Of a stretch of 52,565 nt of DNA, positions 44,571 through 52,565 are shown in pieces; position 1 is the stretch's first letter; every line of letters starts with the position of its first letter. A model generated the notes under the pieces. The model searched no databases and had not been told where the DNA came from. It saw nothing but the letters and a program-made list of their open reading frames with translations. The DNA comes from an uncultured Muribaculaceae bacterium (lineage in GTDB: Bacteria; Bacteroidota; Bacteroidia; Bacteroidales; Muribaculaceae). Position numbers and translations under genes: made by a program. The stretch lies in contig CAJUKX010000001.1 in assembly GCA_910586975.1 (NCBI GenBank), positions 1 through 52,565 of the forward strand, read 5' to 3'.

Positions 44571-45353
44571 TTACTGATGTTTGGCCTGTTGCCAGAGTTC
44601 CTCCATTTCGCCAAGGGTAAGGTCGCGCAGCGAGCGTCCGGCCTCCTTGGCCTTTTCCTCTATGAAATTGAAACGGTCGATAAACTTGCGGTTGGTGCGT
44701 TCGAGCGCATTTTCGGGATTGACCTTATACAACCGGGCGGCATTGATCACGCTGAAGAGCAAATCGCCCATCTCAGCTTCGATCTCATCATGGTTTCCGC
44801 TTGCTATAGCCTCGCTCACCTCGCCTATTTCCTCCTTTACCTTGTTCCACACCTGTGCGGGTTCTTCCCAGTCAAAGCCCACATTGGCGGCCTTTTCCTG
44901 CACGCGGAATGCCTTGATAAGGGCAGGTAGAGCCTTGGGTACACCGGCCAGCACGGTCTTGTTGCCGCCGCGTTCCTTCAGCTTTATGTCTTCCCAGTTC
45001 TGTATCACCTTGTCGGCGCTGTCGGCCTCGACGTTGCCAAACACATGCGGATGGCGGAAAATCAGTTTCTCGTTCAGCGCATCACATACGTCGGCTATGT
45101 CAAACTGACCCTTTTCGTCGGCAATCTTGGCATAGAACAGTATGTGCAGCAGCACATCGCCGAGTTCCTTGCGTATCTCGGCAGGATGATCGTCGGCAAG
45201 AGCCTGACACAGCTCATAGACCTCCTCTATTGAATTGGGACGTAGTGATTCGTTGGTTTGCTTTGCATCCCACGGACACTTGACACGCAATATTTCAAGC
45301 GTGTCAACTATCCGACCGAATGCTTCAAGACGTTCTTGACGTGTATGGGACAT
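44571..45353 (-). CDS. mazG: Nucleoside triphosphate pyrophosphohydrolase MazG
   Basis: A 260-residue all-helical two-domain MazG with the metal-binding ExxE...ExxD pattern in both halves (SIEEVYELCQALADD, KELGDVLLHILFYAKIADE; EEIGEVSEAIAS, AEMGDLLFSVINAARL). It hydrolyses (d)NTPs to monophosphates. It is 12 bp upstream of topB on the same strand. Confidence 0.95.
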   Translation of the reverse strand: MSHTRQERLEAFGRIVDTLEILRVKCPWDAKQTNESLRPNSIEEVYELCQALADDHPAEIRKELGDVLLHILFYAKIADEKGQFDIADVCDALNEKLIFRHPHVFGNVEADSADKVIQNWEDIKLKERGGNKTVLAGVPKALPALIKAFRVQEKAANVGFDWEEPAQVWNKVKEEIGEVSEAIASGNHDEIEAEMGDLLFSVINAARLYKVNPENALERTNRKFIDRFNFIEEKAKEAGRSLRDLTLGEMEELWQQAKHQ

Positions 45354-45365
45354 TTAGAGGGCGTT

Positions 45366-47357
45366 TTATTTGTTTTTGAATTCAGTTACACCGGCGTCGA
45401 GCCATTGTACAAATTCCTTTACATTTTCATCGTAAGCGCGGGCCGGAGCCAGGGGCTTGCCATTGTCGTCGAGCAATACGTAGTAGGGCTGCGAGTTAAT
45501 GCCAAACTTATGGCGCTGCAGATAGCTCCACTTGTCGCCTACGGTCTCTATCTTGGTAGTGCCGCCGTATTCCTCCACGGTGAAGGGCTGCGCGAGCTTC
45601 TGCTTGTCGTCAACCATGAGCTTGATGAGCACATAGTCACGCTCGAGCACTGTGCGCACGTCCTGAGTATCAAATACGGCACCCTCCATCTTGCGGCAGT
45701 TCACGCAGGCATATCCCGAGAAGTCTACTATCACGGGCATATTATGCTGCTTGGCGTATGCCATGCCCTCGTCGTAGTCGTGGAATTCCTTGAAGGTGCC
45801 TCCGTAGAGGTTGAAGTCCTGAGTGGTCAACGGCGGAGCAAATGCGCTGATGCTCTTGAGCGGTGCGCCCCACAGACCCGGCAGCAGATAAACTGCAAAC
45901 GACAGCGATGCCACTGCGAGGAAGAAGCGGAATACTCCTACATGCTCGCTTGGCGAATCGTGGCTGAAGCGTATCTTGCCGAGCAGATATATACCCAACA
46001 GGATGAACAGCACCACCCACAGGGCTATGAACACCTCGCGGTCGAGTATGCGCCAACCGTAGGCCAGATCGGCAACCGACAGGAACTTCAGCGACAGTAT
46101 CAGCTCTATGAATCCGAGAACCACTTTCACGGTGTTGAGCCATGAGCCGGAGCGAGGCATTTCCTTAAGCAACGAGGGGAAGAATGCAAACAGGCCGAAG
46201 GGCAGCGCAAGGCCAAGGGCAAAACCGCCCATACCCAGTGCCGGGCCTACCATGCTTGCCTGCGAGGCTGCCTCTACGAGCAGTGTTCCGATGATGGGAC
46301 CTGTGCATGAGAACGATACCAGCACCAGTGTGAAGGCCATGAAGAATATGCTCAGGAAGCCTGTGGTATTCTCGGCCTTGTTATCTATGGCGTTGCTCCA
46401 GCGCGAGGGCAACTTGATGTCGAACGCGCCGAAAAACGAGATTGCAAATATCACAAGGAGTACAAAGAAGAGCACATTGAATACCGCGCTTGTGGCAATA
46501 TCGTTGAGCTTCGATGCCCCGAACAGAGCTGTAATAGCCAATCCGAGAGCCAGATAAATCACTATGATGCTGAGACCATACGAGATGGCGTCGATAATGG
46601 CACGGCGGCGCGACTTGCCTTTCTTCAAGAAGAAGCTCATGGTCATGGGTATCATGGGCCATACGCAGGGGGTGAGTAATGCCACCAATCCGCCAAGGAA
46701 TCCCAGGCCTAAAATTGCCCACCAGGGCGACTGTGATGTGGGTGATGCAGCCGACTGCGATGCTTCAACATCCACAGGGCTCCAAAGGTCGGATTCTTCA
46801 ACCACCACAGCCTCGGCAGCGCTGTTCACCACGCTGTCTACCTTGTCTACGGTCACGGCGGCTTCGGTCTGCGGAGTACCGAAGCTCAGATCGAAACTCT
46901 CGCGGGTGGGAGGTGTGCACGACTTATCGGTGCAAGCCATGTATTCCACAGTGCCGCGTATGTATGCGCCCTTGGCACCGTCGGTCAGTTTAAATCGCTG
47001 GCTGAATTCAACCTTGCCCTCCCACATGGGCAGTTTAAGTTTGAGAGTTTCATCAAACTTATCTGTGGCAGGTATCGAGGGTTCAACCTCGCCTATGAGC
47101 TGAAGGCCGCTCGCAGGCTCAATTGTGAAAACTGTGAGCTGAGGACCTATGGCATCCGGACCAAGGTCGGGCATGGTCATACCGTAGATGTGCCAGCCTT
47201 CGTCTATGTCGGCCGACCAGCGTATGATGCCTTCAGTGTCGTTTACAGATTCTACGGTATTGGTCCAATGTACATGTACCGGACGCTGTGCAAACACATT
47301 TACACAGCCAAGCAAGGCCAGCAGCAGTACTGCGGCAGCACTTTTAATATGTCGCAT
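45366..47357 (-). CDS. dsbD: Thiol:disulfide interchange protein DsbD
   Basis: A 663-residue inner membrane reductant carrier: signal peptide, N-terminal DsbD-alpha Ig-like domain (about 25-160, motif YMACTDKSCTPP), membrane core with eight predicted spans (about 210-500) and C-terminal thioredoxin domain with Cys551 and Cys554 (YACVNC). It passes electrons from cytoplasmic thioredoxin to periplasmic partners. Confidence 0.94.
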   Translation of the reverse strand: MRHIKSAAAVLLLALLGCVNVFAQRPVHVHWTNTVESVNDTEGIIRWSADIDEGWHIYGMTMPDLGPDAIGPQLTVFTIEPASGLQLIGEVEPSIPATDKFDETLKLKLPMWEGKVEFSQRFKLTDGAKGAYIRGTVEYMACTDKSCTPPTRESFDLSFGTPQTEAAVTVDKVDSVVNSAAEAVVVEESDLWSPVDVEASQSAASPTSQSPWWAILGLGFLGGLVALLTPCVWPMIPMTMSFFLKKGKSRRRAIIDAISYGLSIIVIYLALGLAITALFGASKLNDIATSAVFNVLFFVLLVIFAISFFGAFDIKLPSRWSNAIDNKAENTTGFLSIFFMAFTLVLVSFSCTGPIIGTLLVEAASQASMVGPALGMGGFALGLALPFGLFAFFPSLLKEMPRSGSWLNTVKVVLGFIELILSLKFLSVADLAYGWRILDREVFIALWVVLFILLGIYLLGKIRFSHDSPSEHVGVFRFFLAVASLSFAVYLLPGLWGAPLKSISAFAPPLTTQDFNLYGGTFKEFHDYDEGMAYAKQHNMPVIVDFSGYACVNCRKMEGAVFDTQDVRTVLERDYVLIKLMVDDKQKLAQPFTVEEYGGTTKIETVGDKWSYLQRHKFGINSQPYYVLLDDNGKPLAPARAYDENVKEFVQWLDAGVTEFKNK

Positions 47358-47366
47358 ATCGCAAGC

Positions 47367-47816
47367 TTATTTAAAAACGTAGGTTAAAGTCTGATTCTTG
47401 GGCGGTTGGCAGTTTTGGTCATTACATGCCATATAGCTTACATTAGCCACCACCTTGGCGCCCTCGCGCTTATTGAGCTTGAAACGCTGGGTGAAATTCA
47501 CATTGGCATCCCACCAGTTGAGTTTCATCTCAAACATGGGGTCGTTTACTGTTTTGGGAGCCACCGAGGGTGTGAGTTTCCCTACAAGGCTTATATTTTG
47601 AGAATCAGTGAACGAAATCTTAGTAGGCTTGGGACCATCCTCAGGCAGCTGGGTACCATAAAGGTGCCAACCCTCGTCGACAAGAGCACGCAGAGTGATG
47701 ACACCCTCGGTTTCTGATGTCATTTTCACGGTCATACGCCAGCGTATAGGATTCTGGGCCATAACAGCCACTGCGGCAAAAAGAGCCACGCAAAGGAATA
47801 GGAAAATACGTTTCAT
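47367..47816 (-). CDS. Free-standing DsbD N-terminal domain (DsbD-alpha-like)
   Basis: A 149-residue exported protein (signal to about residue 20) that aligns over its whole length with the N-terminal domain of the adjacent DsbD: both share WHLYG/WHIYG, FTQRFKL/FSQRFKL and YMACNDQNCQPP/YMACTDKSCTPP. Probably arose by tandem duplication and acts as a reductase partner or competitor of DsbD. It is 9 bp upstream of dsbD; promoter box TAACTTTG at 47852-47859. Confidence 0.85.
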   Translation of the reverse strand: MKRIFLFLCVALFAAVAVMAQNPIRWRMTVKMTSETEGVITLRALVDEGWHLYGTQLPEDGPKPTKISFTDSQNISLVGKLTPSVAPKTVNDPMFEMKLNWWDANVNFTQRFKLNKREGAKVVANVSYMACNDQNCQPPKNQTLTYVFK

Positions 47817-47984
47817 CTTATGTGATAACTCTCTAAATTTGTAAATTTCTACAAAGTTACTAATTTTTTTGGATACTCGGCTTCTCCGGCAATTTTTATT
47901 CGTGCAATTATAGCGGGATTATTCCTTTAATTCCGAATTTTGGTTAACATACATTAATTGTTATGAAAATATAATATTTTGGCG

Positions 47985-47992
47985 TAACTTTG
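47985..47992 (+). promoter_or_regulatory. Promoter -7 element of speA-truA
   Basis: TAACTTTG 28 bp before ATG 48021. The nearest upstream TTG (47958-47960) is 24 bp away, longer than usual. Confidence 0.55.
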
Positions 47993-48020
47993 TCGTTCAT
48001 TTTGAACAATTCTAAATTAA

Positions 48021-49925
48021 ATGCCCATGAGAAGATGGCGAGTTGAAGACAGCGCCGAACTGTACAATATCAACGGCTGGGGCCGTAATTATTTCTCGAT
48101 CAACGAGAAAGGACATGTGTGTGTGACCCCGCGTGCGGGTTACGCTTCGCTTGACCTGCGCGAGATAATGGACGAGCTGAAGGTGAAGGACATTTCGGCA
48201 CCGGTGCTGCTACGCTTCCCCGACATCCTCGACAACCGCATCGAGAAGATTTCCAATTGTTTCAACCGCGCGGCCGAAACATACGACTACAAGGCCCGCA
48301 ACTATATGATCTACCCCATAAAGGTGAATCAGATGCGTCCCGTGGTTGAAGAAATCGTCACCTACGGCAAAAAATTCAACATCGGCCTCGAAGCCGGCTC
48401 AAAGCCCGAACTGCATGCGGTGCTCGCCACCAACATTGCAGAGAACGCCCTTATAATCTGCAACGGATATAAGGATGCCAACTATGTGGAGTTGGCTCTC
48501 TTGGCTCAGAAAATGGGCCGTCAGATTTTCCTCGTTGTAGAGAAACTCAACGAGCTTAAGCTCATTGCCGACATTGCCAAGCGCCTGAACGTACGTCCCA
48601 ACATAGGCATTCGCATCAAGCTCTCGTCTACCGGAGCAGGCAAGTGGGTAGAGAGTGGCGGCGATTCTTCAAAATTCGGTCTGAATTCATCAGAACTGCT
48701 CGAAGCCTTGGCCATCTTGCACAAACGCAACATAGCCGATTGTCTCAAACTGATACATTTCCACATCGGCAGCCAGATTACAAAAATACGTGTGATAAAG
48801 AACGCCCTGCGCGAAGCCACACAGTTCTATGTGCAGCTGTCAAAAATGGGCTTCGATATTGATTTCATGGACATAGGCGGCGGTCTGGGCGTTGACTACG
48901 ACGGCACACGCACTTCGTCATCCGAAAGTTCAATGAACTATTCGATTCAGGAATATGCCAACGACACTGTGTCGGCCATCGTGGAAGCCTGCACCAAGCA
49001 CGACCTCAAGCAGCCCAATGTAATCACCGAGAGCGGCCGATCGCTCACCGCCCACCACTCGGTGCTGATTCTCGAGGTGCTCGAAACGGCCTCGCTGCCC
49101 CGATGGAAAGACGACGCGCAGATAGAGGACGATGCTCACGAACTGGCCCGCGAACTTTATGCCATCTGGGACAAACTCGACAGCGCCAACCTCTTTGAAA
49201 GCTGGCACGACGCCCTGCAAATACGCGAGGAAGCCCTCGACATGTTCTCGTTGGGAATGCTCGACCTCACTACCCGCGCCCAGATCGAAAAGCTTTTCTG
49301 GAGCATTGCACGCGAGGTGGGCGAGATTGCCGACTCAATGAAGCACGTTCCCGAGGAATTGCGCAAGATTGCCAAGATGATTCCCGACAAATACTTCTGC
49401 AATTTCTCGCTCTTCCAGTCGCTGCCCGATGCCTGGGCCATAGACCAGATGTTCCCCATCATCCCGCTGTCGCGCCTTGACGAACGTCCCAACCGCACAT
49501 GTACCATACAGGACATGACCTGCGACTCCGACGGCAAGATAGCCAACTTCATCACCTCGCACGGCTCGCGCGGCGCACTGCCCGTGCATACCCTCAAGCC
49601 CGGCGAGCCCTACTATCTGGGAGTGTTCCTTGTGGGCGCATATCAGGAAATCCTGGGCGACATGCACAACCTCTTCGGCGACACCAACGCTGTGCATATA
49701 AGCGTTTACAAAGATCATTACGAAATAGACCAGATAATCGAGGGCGAAAGCGTCGACGAGGTGCTCGAATACGTACAGTTTAATCCCAAGAAACTCGTGC
49801 GCAACGTCGAGGCCTGGGTTACAGCTTCAATGAAGGCCGGCACCATCACCCCCGAAGAAGGCCGCGACTTTGTCTCGACATACAGGGCCGGACTGTTCGG
49901 TTACACCTATCTCGAACGCGACTGA
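48021..49925 (+). CDS. speA: Biosynthetic arginine decarboxylase
   Basis: A 634-residue PLP-dependent decarboxylase making agmatine, the first step of polyamine synthesis. PLP lysine is Lys101 in YPIKVNQ; the HFHIGSQI and GGGLGVDYDGT barrel motifs and the C-terminal RPNRTCTIQDMTCDSDGKI region are present. The stop shares bases with the truA start (TGATG). An alternative start is Met3. Confidence 0.97.
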   Translation: MPMRRWRVEDSAELYNINGWGRNYFSINEKGHVCVTPRAGYASLDLREIMDELKVKDISAPVLLRFPDILDNRIEKISNCFNRAAETYDYKARNYMIYPIKVNQMRPVVEEIVTYGKKFNIGLEAGSKPELHAVLATNIAENALIICNGYKDANYVELALLAQKMGRQIFLVVEKLNELKLIADIAKRLNVRPNIGIRIKLSSTGAGKWVESGGDSSKFGLNSSELLEALAILHKRNIADCLKLIHFHIGSQITKIRVIKNALREATQFYVQLSKMGFDIDFMDIGGGLGVDYDGTRTSSSESSMNYSIQEYANDTVSAIVEACTKHDLKQPNVITESGRSLTAHHSVLILEVLETASLPRWKDDAQIEDDAHELARELYAIWDKLDSANLFESWHDALQIREEALDMFSLGMLDLTTRAQIEKLFWSIAREVGEIADSMKHVPEELRKIAKMIPDKYFCNFSLFQSLPDAWAIDQMFPIIPLSRLDERPNRTCTIQDMTCDSDGKIANFITSHGSRGALPVHTLKPGEPYYLGVFLVGAYQEILGDMHNLFGDTNAVHISVYKDHYEIDQIIEGESVDEVLEYVQFNPKKLVRNVEAWVTASMKAGTITPEEGRDFVSTYRAGLFGYTYLERD

Positions 49926-50662
49926 TGCGTTACTTCATTGACCTCTCATATTGCGGAGCGCCATTCCACGGCTGGCAGGTACAGCCGGGAGTGGTCACCG
50001 TACAATCTACAATAGAGGATGCGCTGTGCAAGCTCACAGGTCGCCCCATAGCCGTCACAGGCGCCGGACGCACCGATGCCGGTGTGAACGCCCGTCAGAT
50101 GATAGCCCACATCGACCTGCCCGATGGCTTTGATACCGGCGACCGCTTCTTGCGCTCGCTCAATTCGCTGTGCGGACGCAATATAGCCATACGCTCAATA
50201 CGCCCTGTGGCAGCCGACGCGCATGCCCGCTTCGATGCTACAGAACGCACTTATCGCTACTTCGCACATACCGCCAAAAATCCGTTTTTAGGCGATCTGT
50301 CGTGGCAAGCTCCTGCGTCACTCGACTTCGAAGCCATGAATGAGGCTGCGCTTACATTAATCGGCCGACGGGATTTCACCTCCTTCTCAAAACTTCACAC
50401 CGACGTCAAGACCAATATATGCGACTTGCGCACAGCCGCTTGGAAACGCATCGACGACGAAAGGTGGTACTTCGAGATTTCAGCCGACCGATTTCTGCGC
50501 AATATGGTAAGGGCCGTAGTAGGCACCCTGGTCGATATAGGCCGCCATAAAACCAACCTCGAAGACCTGCGCAGGATATTGGAAGCCAAAGACCGTTGCG
50601 CAGCCGGCACCTCCATGCCCGGCACCCCACTCTTCCTGTGGGAAGTAAAATACCCCTACTGA
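49925..50662 (+). CDS. truA: tRNA pseudouridine(38-40) synthase
   Basis: A 245-residue TruA with catalytic Asp51 in GRTDAGVNA, N-terminal YCGAPFHGWQ and C-terminal FLRNMVRAVVGTLVDIG. It modifies U38-U40 in anticodon arms. It is translationally coupled to speA. I see no hairpin terminator right after it; repeats begin about 80 bp on. Confidence 0.97.
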   Translation: MRYFIDLSYCGAPFHGWQVQPGVVTVQSTIEDALCKLTGRPIAVTGAGRTDAGVNARQMIAHIDLPDGFDTGDRFLRSLNSLCGRNIAIRSIRPVAADAHARFDATERTYRYFAHTAKNPFLGDLSWQAPASLDFEAMNEAALTLIGRRDFTSFSKLHTDVKTNICDLRTAAWKRIDDERWYFEISADRFLRNMVRAVVGTLVDIGRHKTNLEDLRRILEAKDRCAAGTSMPGTPLFLWEVKYPY

Positions 50663-50744
50663 TTTTGGGAGCGTAAACCGGCGTATTGCGCTGAATGCGA
50701 TACATAGTGCCCGATTCGGCGAAGCCGCATAACATCCACGTTAT

Positions 50745-51725
50745 CAGGAATATGACATCCGCCAAGGATGTCTGCCACACCGTAACCCGACATGCACTCG
50801 CGCAGGCGTAGCCGTAGCGCAGGGCATGCCGGGCAAGCAGTCAGTCACGTAGCGGCATCCGGCAGGATGCAGTATAGGCCACCGCGCGCACAACGTATAA
50901 GCAGCAAATCACCGCCATACGATATCGGGAAGATGACATCCGGCTGAGGATGTCTGAAAGCTAGTAGCCGTGTATGCACGACCGTAGGGAGGGCATGCAC
51001 GGTAGGCAGCGCGTTGATAATCGGCATCCGGAGGAAGCCGTCTATGGAGGCCGGGCATATTGACTGTATATATAATCGGCTTTCTGCGAATGCCTTGATC
51101 TTTTGTGTCTGCTTTCCGTGCATGTCCTCCCTACGGTCGTACATACACGGCTACGAGCTTACAGGCCTCCTGCGGATGCCATATTCTTGGGCGCGCAATC
51201 CGGTGGATGGCGGTAAATGGGAAATGTCGGCAGATGCGCCGCAAAGTCCCTGTAATCGGGAAGATGGCTTCCGACAAGGAAGCCTGCCACACCGTAACCC
51301 GGTATGCACGACCGTAGGGAGGGCATGCCGGGTAGGTAGCCGGTCACGTGATGGCATCCGACAGGATGCAGTATAGGCTACCCGGTACACAGCGTATATG
51401 CTCAGCAACCACCCTACACGTGTTGTCGGGAATATGACATCCGGTTGAGGATGTCTGAAAGCTCGTAGCCGCGGTATGCACGAGCGCAGGTGTAACCGAA
51501 GCGAGGGCATGCCCGGTAAATGTGCCCACAACGTAAAGGCATTCGCAGAAAGCCGATTATACAGGCAGGTTATATACCTATGCTCCATAGACGGCTTCCT
51601 CCGGATGCCGACCCGTGACGGGCTGCCTTACCGTGCATGTCCTCCCTGCGGTCGTACATACACGGTTACGAGCTCACAGGCTTCCTGCGGATGCCATATT
51701 CTTGGAGCGTAATCCTACGGATTGC
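50745..51725. repeat. Intergenic palindromic mosaic repeat, block 5
   Basis: At least three units. The element at about 50940-51185 has stem ends changed to CCGTG/CACGG (50968-50977 with 50993-51002; again at about 51115-51150) where other copies have CCGGG/CCCGG. A further unit is at about 51270-51380 and another nested element at about 51435-51700. It fills the convergent gap between truA and the BspA-like gene; no credible gene. Confidence 0.85.
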
Positions 51726-51796
51726 GATTATAACCCGAAAACCGATAAGGCAAAATATTCGTAAATATACAACACCGCCACCCCAAAATGCAAATA

Positions 51797-51851
51797 AAAA
51801 AGTGCGGAAAAAGTGCGGTTTTTGAATTTCCGCACTTTTTCCGCACTTTTT
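51797..51851. repeat. Perfect 22-bp inverted repeat built of doubled 11-mers
   Basis: The left arm 51797-51818 is two copies of AAAAAGTGCGG; the right arm 51830-51851 is two copies of CCGCACTTTTT; loop 11 bp. It can fold as one long hairpin or as two shifted ones, and has T tracts on both strands, so it may terminate transcription in either direction. Confidence 0.85.
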
Positions 51852-51868
51852 GATGCGTTTTGATATAA

Positions 51869-51899
51869 AACAGGCTGCACCATTCGGCGCAGCCTGCCT
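51869..51899 (-). terminator. Terminator of the BspA-like gene
   Basis: CAGGCTGC paired with GCAGCCTG around a 9-nt loop, followed by TTTT on the minus strand, a few bases beyond the stop. Confidence 0.75.
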
Positions 51900-51903
51900 G
51901 TTA

Positions 51904-52565
51904 TTATCTGATTACAATTCTCTTTGTGATGCGGATTTCGGCCGAGGTGGCACTTACCACATAGAATCCCGGAGCAAGGCGTTCAGCGTCGTAGTGTGTG
52001 CTGACAAAGGTGCCCGCAGGTACCACGAAGCTTTCCACAACCATACCCGCCATGTTGGCTATATCAACGCGGGTGTCGGAGGTGGCATCTATGGTGATGC
52101 TTACGCCGCCTGCCTTGGGAGTTATCCAGTTATCGGGCTGACCGAGTTCCTGATCTGCAATACCCATTGCAGGGATAACGGTAATCTCGCACGATGCGCT
52201 GACGCCGTTAGAAGCAGTGGCCGTAACGGTGGCATTACCCTCCGCAACACCCGTAACTATGCCGTTGGCATTCACGGTAGCAACAGCTTCGTTGCTCGAA
52301 GTCCATACCACGCTCTTGTCATCGGCATCCTCAGGAAGTACAATAGCAATCAACTGAATGCTCTCACCAACCTTGACATCAGCCTTATCACAGTCGAGAG
52401 TCACGCTCTCAACCAACAACCCACCAATAGGCTTGATGGTGAAGAAATCTTTCCACCCTACTGCCTTTTTGTATAGGTCTAATGACCCAAATGGAACATA
52501 CAATGTTGCATTTTTCTTAACGTCTACATTAAAATTTGAATTTTGTTCACAAACGGGAGGTGTGT
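51904..52565 (-). CDS. C-terminal part of a BspA-like/Ig-like (BIG2) secreted protein with T9SS-type tail, cut by window edge
   Basis: The frame is open to the right edge (220 codons visible). From the N-terminal side: end of a BspA/LRR_5-type region (LYVPFGSLDLYKKAVGWKDF), a BIG2 bacterial Ig-like domain (VESVTLDCDKADVKVGESIQL ... TVTATASNGVSASCEITV) and a C-terminal sorting-like domain (VDIANMAGMVVESF ... LAPGFYVVSATSAEIRITKRIVIR). Probably a large surface protein. An apparent start at 52503 is a TTG inside the LRR_5 motif and not a real N-terminus. Confidence 0.85.
   Translation of the reverse strand, partial: TPPVCEQNSNFNVDVKKNATLYVPFGSLDLYKKAVGWKDFFTIKPIGGLLVESVTLDCDKADVKVGESIQLIAIVLPEDADDKSVVWTSSNEAVATVNANGIVTGVAEGNATVTATASNGVSASCEITVIPAMGIADQELGQPDNWITPKAGGVSITIDATSDTRVDIANMAGMVVESFVVPAGTFVSTHYDAERLAPGFYVVSATSAEIRITKRIVIR

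Overview
The window looks like a chromosomal segment of a Bacteroidales bacterium, most likely Muribaculaceae or a close relative (inference). The evidence is a SusC/SusD pair, a subtilase with a type IX (Por) sorting tail, SPII lipoproteins, a DUF3256-type protein, and promoters of the Bacteroidota form TTG-N19-21-TAnnTTTG. Core genes are GC-rich and tightly packed. Three islands are clearly AT-richer: the CXXX-peptide/Tat operon (19.1-23.9 kb), a lipoprotein pair (33.1-36.0 kb) and a small structured-RNA locus (42.1-42.35 kb).

Layout. 0-10.2 kb: a minus-strand SusC-SusD-lipoprotein operon with a secreted subtilase beyond it. 10.6-18.2 kb: a plus-strand housekeeping run of beta-barrel protein, tsaD, pncC-like gene, a two-subunit NfnAB-type flavoprotein and a tricorn-like protease. 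18.7-19.08 kb: a structured RNA with an SRP-like core. 19.1-23.9 kb: the most distinctive locus. It has two Tat-signal precursor peptides with tandem Cys-X-X-X repeats, a radical SAM/SPASM maturase, a SPASM-only partner, a small accessory protein, a lipoprotein, and its own TatA and TatC. 24.8-29.5 kb: an OmpA-like protein, then a translationally coupled DUF3256-xseA-xseB-thyA-folA operon. 29.7-33.1 kb: a biotin-dependent carboxyltransferase and a CstA-type transporter. 33.1-36.3 kb: two accessory lipoproteins bracketed by duplicated terminators. 36.3-40.8 kb: rpmE2, efp, tRNA-Leu(UAG), and rplM-rpsI-rpsB-tsf. 41.6-47.8 kb: a small secreted protein, a candidate ncRNA, topB, mazG, dsbD and a free DsbD N-domain paralogue. 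48.0-50.7 kb: speA-truA. At the right edge is the C-terminal part of a BspA-like/Ig-like secreted protein, cut by the window.

How the CXXX locus probably works (inference from gene content): the cytoplasmic radical SAM enzyme and its SPASM-only partner modify the Cys-rich cores. The rigid, already cross-linked products then leave through the dedicated Tat translocase, which carries folded cargo. The protein families are known bioinformatically; I know of no characterised product.

Five intergenic blocks (about 2.6-3.2, 18.3-18.6, 23.9-24.7, 40.9-41.5 and 50.7-51.7 kb) carry a mosaic family of nested palindromes whose arms covary between copies. Two blocks share a roughly 215-bp direct repeat at about 93% identity and bracket the RNA + CXXX/Tat island.
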